From positions 1-56,421 of the forward strand of contig CAYTYN010000006.1 in assembly GCA_964442135.1 (NCBI GenBank): a DNA stretch of 56,421 nt, given 5' to 3'. Below are positions 41,785 through 50,369 of the stretch, piece by piece. Below the pieces are notes generated by a model. It did no database searches. It was not told the origin of the DNA and saw only the letters and a list, made by a program, of their open reading frames with translations. The translations under genes were made by a program, and so were the position numbers. Within the stretch, counting starts at the first letter, position 1, and each line of letters opens with the position of its first letter. The stretch is from Avanaerovorax sp964442135 (GTDB lineage: Bacteria; Bacillota; Clostridia; Peptostreptococcales; Anaerovoracaceae).

Positions 41785-42972
41785 CTACAGAACCTCTTCC
41801 GCCAGCTTCTTAAACGCAGCCATCGACCTTTCGATGGTCTCTGTGGCGACGCAGTAGGACAGGCGCACATATCCCGAGCCTGCAAAGGACGTTCCGGGTA
41901 CTGTAAGTATGCCGTATTTCTTTCCGATCCGTGAAAAGGCCCGATCATCGCCGCCGGACGCCTTTACCCAGAGGTAGAAAGCTCCCTGAGGCTCGACACA
42001 CTTAAATCCCAGCGCTGTAAGTCCTTCATACATAAGCTTGGCATTATTCTCATAGTAGGAAACGTCGCAGGTAAGACCGGCGCACCTTCCTATTGCCAGC
42101 TGGAGGAGAGATGGAGCATTGACGCAGCCGCTCACCCTGTTGGCTATGGTTGCCGCCTCTATGAACTCCTCCGCTCCGTCCGATTCGTCCGGAATGAGCA
42201 CATAACCTATTCTCTCCCCGGGAAGGGAAAGGGACTTGCTGTAGGAATATCCTATGACGGTGTCCCTGTAGTATTTCGTCAGGAACGGCACCGTCCTTCC
42301 GCCGTAAGCCAGCTCTCTGTAAGGCTCGTCCGACACCAGATATATGGTGTGGCCGTACTCTCTCTCCTTCTCGGAAAGGACCTCCGATATTTCCCTTATG
42401 GTCTCCTCCGGATATATGACGCCTGTAGGATTGTTCGGGTTGTTAATTATCACCGCTCTCGTCTTCTCGGTGACAGCTTCCCTGAGAGCCTCTCCGTCAG
42501 GCAGGAATCCCCGTTCCTCATAGGTGTCCACCTTCACTCTGACACCTCCGTGGTTCCCGATGTAAGCGTCGTATTCCATGAAGTAAGGCGCGAATACTAT
42601 GACCTCGCTCCCCGGATCCAGTATGGTCTTCAAGAGAACGTTCAGGGCGCCTCCGGCGCCTACGGTCATAATCACGTTCTTTTCCGTGAAGGACGTGCCG
42701 AACCTGCTGTTAAGGTCATCGGCTACGGCTCTTCTCGTCTCCGGAAATCCGGCGTTGCTCATGTATCCGTGAACCTTTACGGAATCCTCCTCGGCGAGAA
42801 CCGCCCTTATAGCGTCGTTTACCTCCTCCGGCGCCGGTACGTTAGGGTTCCCTATGCTGAAATCGAATACGTTTTCAGCTCCCCTCTCCTCTGCCATCCT
42901 CTTTCCTTCCTCAAACATGACTCTGATGACAGAGTTGCTGCTAACCAGTGGTTTCATCCTCTCGGAAATCAT
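41785..42972 (-). CDS. PLP-dependent aminotransferase, class I/II
   Basis: 395 residues, fold type I. PLP Lys246 in SYSKSLSLPGERIGY; other motifs NNPNNPTGV, SDEPYRELAYGG and the C-terminal Arg in YVRLSYC for the substrate carboxylate. ATG 42972 has GGAGGAG. The sequence belongs to the broad aspartate/aromatic aminotransferase group; Asp, Ala or aromatic substrates are all possible. With aro genes 5 kb away a transamination of Phe/Tyr keto acids is conceivable, but the operon partner here is ccdA-tlpA. Confidence 0.88.
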   Translation of the reverse strand: MISERMKPLVSSNSVIRVMFEEGKRMAEERGAENVFDFSIGNPNVPAPEEVNDAIRAVLAEEDSVKVHGYMSNAGFPETRRAVADDLNSRFGTSFTEKNVIMTVGAGGALNVLLKTILDPGSEVIVFAPYFMEYDAYIGNHGGVRVKVDTYEERGFLPDGEALREAVTEKTRAVIINNPNNPTGVIYPEETIREISEVLSEKEREYGHTIYLVSDEPYRELAYGGRTVPFLTKYYRDTVIGYSYSKSLSLPGERIGYVLIPDESDGAEEFIEAATIANRVSGCVNAPSLLQLAIGRCAGLTCDVSYYENNAKLMYEGLTALGFKCVEPQGAFYLWVKASGGDDRAFSRIGKKYGILTVPGTSFAGSGYVRLSYCVATETIERSMAAFKKLAEEVL

Positions 42973-43010
42973 TTCTCCTCCTACTACAATATGTTTATGG
43001 TTAATATCCC

Positions 43011-43135
43011 TTATTTATACACTTCCCGCCTATGACCTACAGACAAAGCGAGTATGATCAGCTTATTATCGTCTATCCGGCAGATCAGGCGGTAATCACC
43101 TACCCTGTATCTCCACTGTCCGCTCTGATTCGCCG
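43011..43135 (-). CDS. relE: RelE/ParE-family toxin, C-terminal part, cut by assembly gap
   Basis: The minus strand is open from the gap edge to TAA at 43013-43011, 41 codons. The translation contains WRYRVGDYRLICRIDD, then KLIILALSVGHRREVYK at the C-terminus, the classic RelE end with the catalytic Arg and Tyr residues. RelE toxins cleave mRNA in the ribosomal A site. The N-terminal half and the expected antitoxin lie in or beyond the gap; nothing on the far side of the gap (43236 on) continues the gene. Confidence 0.85.
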
Positions 43136-43235
43136 NNNNNNNNNNNNNNNNNNNNNNNNNNNNNNNNNNNNNNNNNNNNNNNNNNNNNNNNNNNNNNNNN
43201 NNNNNNNNNNNNNNNNNNNNNNNNNNNNNNNNNNN
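43136..43235. other. Assembly gap, 100 N
   Basis: Exactly 100 N, the usual placeholder for a scaffold join of unknown length. It removes the 5' part of the relE gene. Confidence 0.99.
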
Positions 43236-43240
43236 GGTAA

Positions 43241-43266
43241 ACAGGGGCGGTTCGTGCCGCCCCTGT
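43241..43266 (-). terminator. Terminator of the yhdT-panF-fprA operon
   Basis: ACAGGGGCGG (43241-43250), loop TTCGTG, CCGCCCCTGT (43257-43266), perfect 10-bp arms. On the minus strand it follows the fprA stop by five bases and ends in TTT. The short U-run is a weakness. Confidence 0.7.
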
Positions 43267-43270
43267 GATC

Positions 43271-44476
43271 TTATTCACCCATCGATTCTATGATCCTGTC
43301 CGCCAGTTCTTCTATCTCTACGGCCTTATCCTCGCTTACAGAGGATGTTATAGTGGTCTTCTCCCCGATCAGGGTCATTCCGCTCATCTCCTCCAGCTTC
43401 TTTACGATCAGACCTCCGGCCTGGGGCGCCCAAGTTCCGTTCTCTACGACGGCTGCCTTTCTGTTCTTCAGGTTCAGCCTCGCCATATCGCCGATGAAGT
43501 TCTCCATGGGCGGGAAGAGGTTGTTGTTATACGTAACCGAAAGCAGAGCCAGATGGCTCATCTTAAACGCTGAAGCTATGAGGTAGGAAACGTGGATACC
43601 TGATACGTCCCTGACTTCAACGTTAGTCATCCCCTTCTCGCAAAGTCTGGCAGCCAGCAGGAAGGCCGCTTCCTCCGTATGTCCGTACATGGAGGCGTAA
43701 GCGATCAGCACTCCTCTTTCCTCCGGCTCATAGCTGCTCCATCTCTGATATTTTTCCAATATATATGAGATGTCCTCCTCGGTTCTGAACACAAGTCCGT
43801 GGAGGGGACATATGCACCCTATGTCCAAGCTGCCCGCCTTCTGCAAAAGCTTCTGCACCTGAGGGCCGTACTTGCCTACTATGTTAGTGTAATATCGTCT
43901 GGAAAACTCTATCCAGTCTCTGTCGTAGTTCACCTCGTCCGCGAAAAGCCTTCCGTCAATGCTTCCGAAGGAACCGAAAGCGTCAGCGGAGAAAAGCACT
44001 TTGTCTGTTTTATCATAGGAGACCATTACCTCAGGCCAGTGCACCATGGGAGCCATGTAGAAGGTGAATTCGTGCTTTCCGAAGGAAATGCTGTCCCCTT
44101 CCTTTACCACCTGAACGTTTTCATCGGATAATCCGTACTGCCTCATCATGGTGCGGGCCTTGGCGGTGGTTATGATCACAGATTCGGGATACATCCTCAT
44201 CATGTTGGAAAGGGCGGCGCTGTGATCCGGCTCCATGTGGTTTATTATTATGTAGTCCAGCTTTCTGCCATCCAATATGTGGACTACGTTCTCCTCGAAC
44301 CGGCTCATCACGTTCCTGTCCGCGGTATCGATGAGAACCGTCTTTTCATCCAGGAGAACGTACGAATTATACGAGGTTCCCTCAGGTATGGGATGAATGT
44401 TCTCAAAGAGAGCGAGCCGTCTGTCGTTAGCGCCTGCCCAATACAGATCTTCCGTTACTTTTCTCACGCAATACAT
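43271..44476 (-). CDS. fprA: FprA-family A-type flavoprotein (diiron, O2/NO reductase)
   Basis: 401 residues: N-terminal beta-lactamase-like domain with diiron ligands in HMEPDHS (His80, Glu82, Asp84, His85) and CPLHG later, then a flavodoxin domain from about 255 (YASMYGHTEEAA for the FMN phosphate, NGTWAPQAGG). Such proteins reduce O2 to water or NO to N2O at the expense of rubredoxin or F420 and protect anaerobes. ATG 44476 with GGAGG upstream. It follows panF by 16 bases. Confidence 0.95.
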   Translation of the reverse strand: MYCVRKVTEDLYWAGANDRRLALFENIHPIPEGTSYNSYVLLDEKTVLIDTADRNVMSRFEENVVHILDGRKLDYIIINHMEPDHSAALSNMMRMYPESVIITTAKARTMMRQYGLSDENVQVVKEGDSISFGKHEFTFYMAPMVHWPEVMVSYDKTDKVLFSADAFGSFGSIDGRLFADEVNYDRDWIEFSRRYYTNIVGKYGPQVQKLLQKAGSLDIGCICPLHGLVFRTEEDISYILEKYQRWSSYEPEERGVLIAYASMYGHTEEAAFLLAARLCEKGMTNVEVRDVSGIHVSYLIASAFKMSHLALLSVTYNNNLFPPMENFIGDMARLNLKNRKAAVVENGTWAPQAGGLIVKKLEEMSGMTLIGEKTTITSSVSEDKAVEIEELADRIIESMGE

Positions 44477-44492
44477 TTATTATAATCCTCCT

Positions 44493-45983
44493 CTATTCGA
44501 AAAATACCTCCAGCCTCTCCGGATCGGTGCGCTTACCCGCGTAAGCGCCTATTATAAAAGCTCCTATGGATATCAGTATGGATGGAATTATGGGCGTAAA
44601 TCCGAGCCATGTCACGTTACAGCTGGTCATAATTATGAATGCGGCTACTCCGCTTACTCCGGAAAGGAGGCACGCGCAGGCGTTAGCCCTCCTCCAGTAG
44701 AGTCCGAATATGATCGGGCAGAAAAAGGCGCATTCCAGACCGCCCATGGCGAACAGGTTTATCCACACGATGAGATCCGGCGGATAAACGGTAAATATGA
44801 AAACTATGGCTCCGATCAACAGGGTTGACCACAGAGACATATGCTTTATCCTGTTATTAAAGCCGGCAGATTTCTTCGTCTCTTCCTTCACCAAATAGTT
44901 AAGATACAGATCCTTCACTATGGCCGCCGACGCCAAGATCAAAAGAGACGACACGGTGGACATGACTGCCGCCAGAGGAGCCGCGATAAACAGCCCCGCC
45001 ACTACGGGATTCATGTATTTAAGCACCAGCGCAGGTATCACGTAATCGGTGGTTTCGAACTCCTCCGGCTCTAATACAGCCGGAGCGAATACTCCGGATA
45101 CGTGCATCACCAGCATGAGGAAGCCTATGACGATGGTTCCGTATATCATGGCGTTATGCAAGGCCTTAGTATCCTTAAATCCCATGCCTCTCACCGCCGT
45201 CTGCGGCAGACCCAAGGTCCCCACTCCTACCAGCACCCAGAAGGACATTACATACGCCTTGGTGGTGGTGCCTCCCGCAGTAATGTCAGCCCAGTCCGGA
45301 TTAGCCGCGTTCAGCTTATCCACCAGACTGTCGAAGCCGCCGGCAGCGTGTATTACGGTAAACAGGATTATGAATCCGCCCAAGACCATTATGACCCCTT
45401 GAATCGTATCCGTAGTCGTGACAGCCTTGAAGCCTCCTACCGATGTGTAAACTATAACCACTATGCCGAAGAGGGCAAGCCCATATACATATGATAGTCC
45501 GGTGATAGACTGAAAGAGCACTGCTCCGCCTATGAACTGGCCCATCATCTGAGCTATGAAAAACAACACCAGACAGATAGACGAAAACCATACCACAGCC
45601 TTAGAGCCGTATCTCTCTCTGAGAAAATCAGTAACGGTAACAGCGTTGGTCTTTCTGGCTATTAAGGCGAACTTCTTTCCCAGAATGGAGAGAATTATAA
45701 AGGCTGTCGGTACCTGCACCATGGAAAGATATACCCACACGAGACCTCTTTCATAGGCGACCCCCGGGCCTCCTATGAAGCTGCTGGCGCTGGTAAAGGT
45801 AGCCACCAGGGTCATGGCAAGTACCAGTCCCCCCATGGAGCGTCCACCCATGAAGTAGTTGTTTAAAAAGCTCTTCTTCGCGTCTCTTCTGGCTTGAGCT
45901 CTGCTGACTAAGAGTCCCGCGATCAGGTTGACGATAAGGTAGATCAGCAGAACTCCGAGCAATATGGCGGTATACCTACTCAT
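44493..45983 (-). CDS. panF: Sodium/pantothenate symporter
   Basis: SSS-family Na+-coupled transporter, 496 residues, about 13 helices. Seen: YFMGGRSMGGLVLAMTLVATFTSASSFIGGPG near the N-terminus, the sodium site region, GLPQTAVRGMGFKD and APLAAVMSTVSSLLILASAAIVKD. The small YhdT-like gene directly upstream, overlapping by eight bases, is the usual partner of PanF and supports pantothenate as substrate. Confidence 0.9.
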   Translation of the reverse strand: MSRYTAILLGVLLIYLIVNLIAGLLVSRAQARRDAKKSFLNNYFMGGRSMGGLVLAMTLVATFTSASSFIGGPGVAYERGLVWVYLSMVQVPTAFIILSILGKKFALIARKTNAVTVTDFLRERYGSKAVVWFSSICLVLFFIAQMMGQFIGGAVLFQSITGLSYVYGLALFGIVVIVYTSVGGFKAVTTTDTIQGVIMVLGGFIILFTVIHAAGGFDSLVDKLNAANPDWADITAGGTTTKAYVMSFWVLVGVGTLGLPQTAVRGMGFKDTKALHNAMIYGTIVIGFLMLVMHVSGVFAPAVLEPEEFETTDYVIPALVLKYMNPVVAGLFIAAPLAAVMSTVSSLLILASAAIVKDLYLNYLVKEETKKSAGFNNRIKHMSLWSTLLIGAIVFIFTVYPPDLIVWINLFAMGGLECAFFCPIIFGLYWRRANACACLLSGVSGVAAFIIMTSCNVTWLGFTPIIPSILISIGAFIIGAYAGKRTDPERLEVFFE

Positions 45984-46326
45984 CTAAACCACCGTCCTTC
46001 TCTGCTCCCAATCCGGCCCTTGAGCCATCCTCCTCCGAGCCCTCTCCTCTTTCAGGGCCAAGCTCAAAGTCCTTAAAGAAGCACTTCACCACTATTATGG
46101 TGGCCGCGGCGAACAACACATACCCTACAATACAGCTCAGGAAGAACCACATCGGCAATCCGAACACGTAGGTGTACGTCTCCGTCGTACCCTTTTCCGC
46201 TATGCCGTAGCCCGTAAAGTACCACCACAGAAAAAAGGCTCCATACAGTATGGCCGATATGACAGCCTCCTTCCGAATCTGACGGTTCTTCTCCCTCTCA
46301 GACATCGTCTGTCCGTTACTATTCAT
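45976..46326 (-). CDS. yhdT: YhdT/DUF997 small membrane protein
   Basis: 116 residues with two membrane helices (about 20-40 and 58-82), charged N-terminus and a very acidic, Gly-rich tail (GPERGEGSEED...EKDGGLDE) that is an extra compared with short family members. AAGGAGG precedes ATG 46326. It is found next to panF in many genomes; its own function is unknown. Confidence 0.85.
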   Translation of the reverse strand: MNSNGQTMSEREKNRQIRKEAVISAILYGAFFLWWYFTGYGIAEKGTTETYTYVFGLPMWFFLSCIVGYVLFAAATIIVVKCFFKDFELGPERGEGSEEDGSRAGLGAEKDGGLDE

Positions 46327-46394
46327 TTTTTCCTCCTTCAGTAGCGTCCCCGAGATTCATTTCAGGGTACACTCTAAGATAACTTACGTCCCCT

Positions 46395-46424
46395 AGTATA
46401 ACACTAAAGGCTTGAGATTGACAG
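46395..46424 (-). promoter_or_regulatory. Candidate promoter for yhdT-panF-fprA
   Basis: Minus strand CTGTCA (46424-46419), 18-base spacer, TATACT (46400-46395). The match to -35 is modest. Confidence 0.4.
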
Positions 46425-46455
46425 GGTTATATCAGAAATTTTCACATGTGACAAA

Positions 46456-46503
46456 GGGGCCGCTGCCCCTCAGATAATCCCTCATCAGTCAGGCAGCGGC
46501 CCC
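46456..46503 (-). terminator. Terminator of nifJ
   Basis: GGGGCCGCTGCC (46456-46467) and GGCAGCGGCCCC (46492-46503), a perfect 12-bp stem with a 24-base loop, 40 bases after the nifJ stop. T-run on the minus strand is short (TTTG). Confidence 0.75.
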
Positions 46504-46544
46504 TCGTATTTCATTTTTTCTAATCGGACGGGATAACCTTAAGG

Positions 46545-49500
46545 CTATTCTTCGTCGTAGCTCTTCTGCAGCGCCTTCAGGTGGTCGTATCTTTCCTTAG
46601 CCATCTTCTCAGACTTCGCAAAGAGCTCCTCCGCTCTATCAGGGAATCTGAGCGCCAGAGAATTGTAACGAACCTCTCCCATCAGGAAGTCTCTGTAGTT
46701 CTCAGTAGCCTCCTTGCTGTCGATGATCAGCGGATTCTTTCCTTCCTCAGCCAGCTGCGGATTAAATCTGAGCAGGTTCCAGTAACCGGAGGCTACAGCA
46801 TGCTTCATCTCTTCCTGAGCCTTGTTCATGCCGTTCTTCACACCGTGGTTAATGCATGGCGCATAAGCGATGATGATGGATGGGCCATCGTAGGCCTCAG
46901 CCTCTCTTATAGCCTTCAAGGTCTGCTCCTGGTTAGCTCCCATAGCGATCTGAGCTACGTATACATATCCGTAAGCCATGGCGATCTGAACCAGATCCTT
47001 TTTCTTCATAGACTTACCGGAAGCGGCAAACTTAGCTACAGCTCCGATAGGAGTTGCCTTGGAGGACTGTCCGCCTGTGTTGGAGTAAACCTCTGTATCG
47101 AATACCAGAATGTTGATGTTTTCGCCGGAGGCTATAACGTGGTCAAGTCCGCCGTATCCGATGTCGTATGCCCAGCCGTCTCCTCCGAATATCCATACGG
47201 AAGGCTTGATGAGCATATCCTTATTGTCTACTACGTATTTTGCGTCCTCGTTGGAACCGGCAAGCTTCTCGCAGGCTGTGAGGAGAGCCTTTCCGGCTAT
47301 CTCAGCGGCCTTGGAATCCTCCATGCCTTCGAGCCATGCGGTAGCCGCGGCTCCCACAGTGCCTTCCAGCCTTTCAACTACGGTCTTCATCTCCTGACGG
47401 CGAACCTTCATGGAAATCGCCATGCCGAGACCGAACTCGGCGTTATCCTCGAACAGGGAGTTAGACCATGCCGGGCCTCTTCCTTCCTTATTCACCGTAT
47501 AAGGAGTGCTCGGCAGGCTGTTGCCCCAGATGGAGGAGCAGCCTGTAGCGTTGGCGATGAACATTCTGTCGCCGAAGAGCTGAGTGATCAGCTTAGCATA
47601 CGGAGTTTCTCCGCATCCCGGGCAAGCTCCGGAGAACTCGAGAAGCGGCTGCTTGAACTGGGAACCCTTAACGGTGCTCTCAGCGAACGGAACTTCCTTC
47701 TCAGTAACTTCTCCGAAGAGGTAATCGAACTTCTTCTGCTCCTTCGCAGTAACCTCTTCTGAAACCGCTACCATGTCCAGAGCCTTGTTCTTAGCCGGAC
47801 AAACCTGAGCGCAGGAACCGCAGCCTACACAGTCGAGAGCGGATATGCCGATGGTGAAGAGCTTTCCTTCCGTACCCTTACCTCTGAGAGCTACATAGTC
47901 GCCGTCCACGCCCTCGGCTTCCTTCTCGTCCATTACGAACGGTCTGACAGCCGCATGGGGGCAGACATATGAACACCAGTTGCACTGGATGCAGTTTTCC
48001 TTAGTCCATACGGGAATGTCCGTAGCTATGCCTCTCTTCTCGTGAGCCGCGTTTCCGCTCGGTACCATACCGTTGGAGGTCTTAGTGAATACGGAAACCG
48101 GAATGTCGTCTCCTTCCAGCTTGTTGTAAGGAACCACTACCTCGTTCAGATAATCGGTATGGAACCGGTCGCGTCCTACTTCTGCCTTATGAACGGCGTC
48201 GTCAGTGCAGTCAGCCCATGAGGCAGGTACTTCTACCTTATGGATATCGCTGATTCCTCTGTCAACAGCTGCAATGTTCATGTTTACGATATTTTCACCC
48301 TTGCTTCCGTAGGTTTTTCTGATAGCCTCCTTCATGTACTCTTCAGCCTGATCGACAGGAATGATGTTAGCAAGCTTGAAGAATGCTGCCTGCAGTACGG
48401 AGTTAGTTCTTCTGGCTCCCAGACCGATCTCCTTGGCGATGGTTACAGCGTCGCAGGTGTAGAACTGAATATTGTTCTTAGCGATGTACCTCTTCATAGC
48501 GGCGGGAAGCTGTTCGTCAAGCTCTGCGTCGCTCCATGTAGTGTTCAGGAGGAAGTATCCGCCCGGCTTAACGTCCTCTACCATCTTATACTGATTGACG
48601 TAGGCTTCGTTATGACATGCTACGAAATCCGCCTGCCTTACATAGTATGTGGATTTAATAGGCTGGTCTCCGAATCTCAGGTGGGAAATGGTCACACCGC
48701 CGGATTTCTTGGAGTCATACTGGAAGTAGGCCTGAACCTTCTTATCCGTATGGTCGCCTATGATCTTAACGCTGTTCTTATTGGCGCCGACCGTTCCGTC
48801 ACCGCCCAGTCCCCAGAACTTACACTGAACTGTTCCGGCAGGAACCGTATCAGGATACTCGGAAGGAGTGAGGGACAGATGGGTAACGTCGTCGTTGATG
48901 GAAAGAGTGAACTCCATCTTAGGCTCTCCGGCCCAAAGATTTTCATATGCGGCGAGAATGTCTCCCGGCTGAACGTCCTTGGAGCCAAGTCCGTAACGTC
49001 CCGCTGTGATAAGGCATTTCTCGAATTCGGATCCTCTGAGAGCTGAAATTACGTCTAGGTAGAGAGGTTCGCCTACGCCGCCCGGCTCCTTGGTTCTGTC
49101 AAGTACGGCGATCTTCTCAACTGTCTTAGGCATAACGCTCAGGAGATATTTAGCGGAGAACGGTCTGTACAGATGTACCTCTACGATGCCGACCTTCTTG
49201 CCCTTACCGTTAAGATAATCTATTACCTCCTCTGCCGCGTCACATGCGGAACCCATGGCGATAAGAATGGTATCAGCGTCAAGCGCTCCGTAGTATTTAA
49301 ACGGCTTATAATCAGTTCCGATCTTCTCGTTGACCTTATTCATGTAGTCGGCTACCAGATCAGCGGCCTCGTTGTACGCTGTGTTTATAGCCTCTCTGTG
49401 CTGGAAGAAGCTTTCCGGCTGCTCAGCGCTTCCCATGGCATGAGGGTGCATAGGATGCAAAGCGTTCTCTCTGAATCTCTTTACAGCGTCCCAGTCAACC

Positions 49501-50078
49501 ATGCTTTTCAGCTCATCGTAGTCCCATGTCTCTATCTTCTGGTTCTCGTGAGATGTTCTGAATCCGTCGAAGAAATGAAGTACCGGAAGCCTTCCGCCGA
49601 TCGCCGAAAGATGGGCTACAGCTGCCAAGTCCATAACCTGCTGAACGCTGTTGGAAGCCAGCATTACAAAGCCTGTCTGGCGAACGCTCATTACGTCGGA
49701 CTGATCTCCGAATATGGAAAGAGCGTGTGTGGCAAGTGCTCTCGCGGATACGTGGAATACCGTAGGCGTCTGTTCCGCTGCCAGCTTATACATGTTCGGA
49801 ATCATAAGAAGCAATCCCTGAGAAGCGGTAAATGTGGAGGTGTATGAACCTGCGGTTACAGATCCGTGCACAGCTCCGGCGGCGCCTCCCTCAGACTGCA
49901 TTTCCACAATGTTCACCTTCTCGCCGAAAATGTTTTTTCTGTCCTGAGCAGTCCATTCATCCATGCTCTCTGCCATCGGCGACGACGGTGTGATAGGATA
50001 GATAGCTGCTACCTCCGTAAAGGCGTACGCCACGTGAGCGGCAGCAGTGTTACCATCCATGGTCTTGAGTTTTCTCAT
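46545..50078 (-). CDS. nifJ: Pyruvate:ferredoxin (flavodoxin) oxidoreductase, single chain
   Basis: Oxidative decarboxylation of pyruvate to acetyl-CoA with reduction of ferredoxin, the hub of clostridial fermentation. 1177 residues, the usual homodimer chain. Order: PFOR N-terminal domain (YAFTEVAAIYPITPSSPMAE), core domain, gamma-like domain (FWGLGGDGTVGANKNSVKIIG), two 4Fe-4S clusters (CIQCNWCSYVCPHAAVRP and CVGCGSCAQVCPAKN), and the TPP domain with CPGCGETPYAKL and GDGWAYDIGYGGLDH ... SNTGGQ. AAGGAGAA precedes ATG 50078. Its leader of about 135 bases contains a long hairpin. Confidence 0.98.
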   Translation of the reverse strand: MRKLKTMDGNTAAAHVAYAFTEVAAIYPITPSSPMAESMDEWTAQDRKNIFGEKVNIVEMQSEGGAAGAVHGSVTAGSYTSTFTASQGLLLMIPNMYKLAAEQTPTVFHVSARALATHALSIFGDQSDVMSVRQTGFVMLASNSVQQVMDLAAVAHLSAIGGRLPVLHFFDGFRTSHENQKIETWDYDELKSMVDWDAVKRFRENALHPMHPHAMGSAEQPESFFQHREAINTAYNEAADLVADYMNKVNEKIGTDYKPFKYYGALDADTILIAMGSACDAAEEVIDYLNGKGKKVGIVEVHLYRPFSAKYLLSVMPKTVEKIAVLDRTKEPGGVGEPLYLDVISALRGSEFEKCLITAGRYGLGSKDVQPGDILAAYENLWAGEPKMEFTLSINDDVTHLSLTPSEYPDTVPAGTVQCKFWGLGGDGTVGANKNSVKIIGDHTDKKVQAYFQYDSKKSGGVTISHLRFGDQPIKSTYYVRQADFVACHNEAYVNQYKMVEDVKPGGYFLLNTTWSDAELDEQLPAAMKRYIAKNNIQFYTCDAVTIAKEIGLGARRTNSVLQAAFFKLANIIPVDQAEEYMKEAIRKTYGSKGENIVNMNIAAVDRGISDIHKVEVPASWADCTDDAVHKAEVGRDRFHTDYLNEVVVPYNKLEGDDIPVSVFTKTSNGMVPSGNAAHEKRGIATDIPVWTKENCIQCNWCSYVCPHAAVRPFVMDEKEAEGVDGDYVALRGKGTEGKLFTIGISALDCVGCGSCAQVCPAKNKALDMVAVSEEVTAKEQKKFDYLFGEVTEKEVPFAESTVKGSQFKQPLLEFSGACPGCGETPYAKLITQLFGDRMFIANATGCSSIWGNSLPSTPYTVNKEGRGPAWSNSLFEDNAEFGLGMAISMKVRRQEMKTVVERLEGTVGAAATAWLEGMEDSKAAEIAGKALLTACEKLAGSNEDAKYVVDNKDMLIKPSVWIFGGDGWAYDIGYGGLDHVIASGENINILVFDTEVYSNTGGQSSKATPIGAVAKFAASGKSMKKKDLVQIAMAYGYVYVAQIAMGANQEQTLKAIREAEAYDGPSIIIAYAPCINHGVKNGMNKAQEEMKHAVASGYWNLLRFNPQLAEEGKNPLIIDSKEATENYRDFLMGEVRYNSLALRFPDRAEELFAKSEKMAKERYDHLKALQKSYDEE

Positions 50079-50096
50079 CTGAATAGTTCTCCTTCC

Positions 50097-50171
50097 TTAG
50101 TATGGGTTATGATCGTGTCGATACCTATAAGCCTTGGGATTTAAAGCTATATCTGTATCGACGCACTTCAA
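50097..50171 (-). CDS. Possible 24-codon upstream ORF in the nifJ leader
   Basis: TTG 50171 to TAA 50097, directly before the nifJ RBS, with AAAGGTG five bases ahead of the TTG. The peptide (MKCVDTDIALNPKAYRYRHD...) has no evident bias. It spans the whole leader hairpin, so if translated it could regulate nifJ; equally it may be chance. Confidence 0.2.
   Translation of the reverse strand: MKCVDTDIALNPKAYRYRHDHNPY
50117..50162 (-). promoter_or_regulatory. Leader hairpin upstream of nifJ
   Basis: GTCGATAC (50162-50155 on the minus strand) pairs perfectly with GTATCGAC (50124-50117); an inner TATA-GC stem extends it with small bulges. It sits between the promoter and the nifJ RBS. Confidence 0.5.
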
Positions 50172-50218
50172 TTTTTCACCTTTCAAGGGCGAAAAATACT
50201 GTATACCTGATCATTCTA

Positions 50219-50247
50219 ATATTAAACCACCGGTACCTCAAAGTCAA
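50219..50247 (-). promoter_or_regulatory. Promoter of nifJ
   Basis: Minus strand TTGACT (50247-50242), 17-base spacer, TAATAT (50224-50219). Confidence 0.65.
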
Positions 50248-50291
50248 CCTTAAAGGGTCATTTTTGATACTTAAATAACACTGTTCCCCCC

Positions 50292-50320
50292 TTCACTGAT
50301 AGAATTAAAAGTGGTACAAT
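50292..50320 (+). promoter_or_regulatory. Promoter of the MATE exporter
   Basis: TTCACT (50292-50297), 17-base spacer, TACAAT (50315-50320), followed by a 50-base leader. Confidence 0.5.
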
Positions 50321-50369
50321 ACCCGATGGAAATTGTTTTTTTCACTTTGATATGAGAGCTTAAGAAAAA

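Noticed and set aside
46581..49847. Several long plus-strand open frames opposite nifJ
   Set aside because: Produced by nifJ codon use; translations are unlike any protein and lack start signals.
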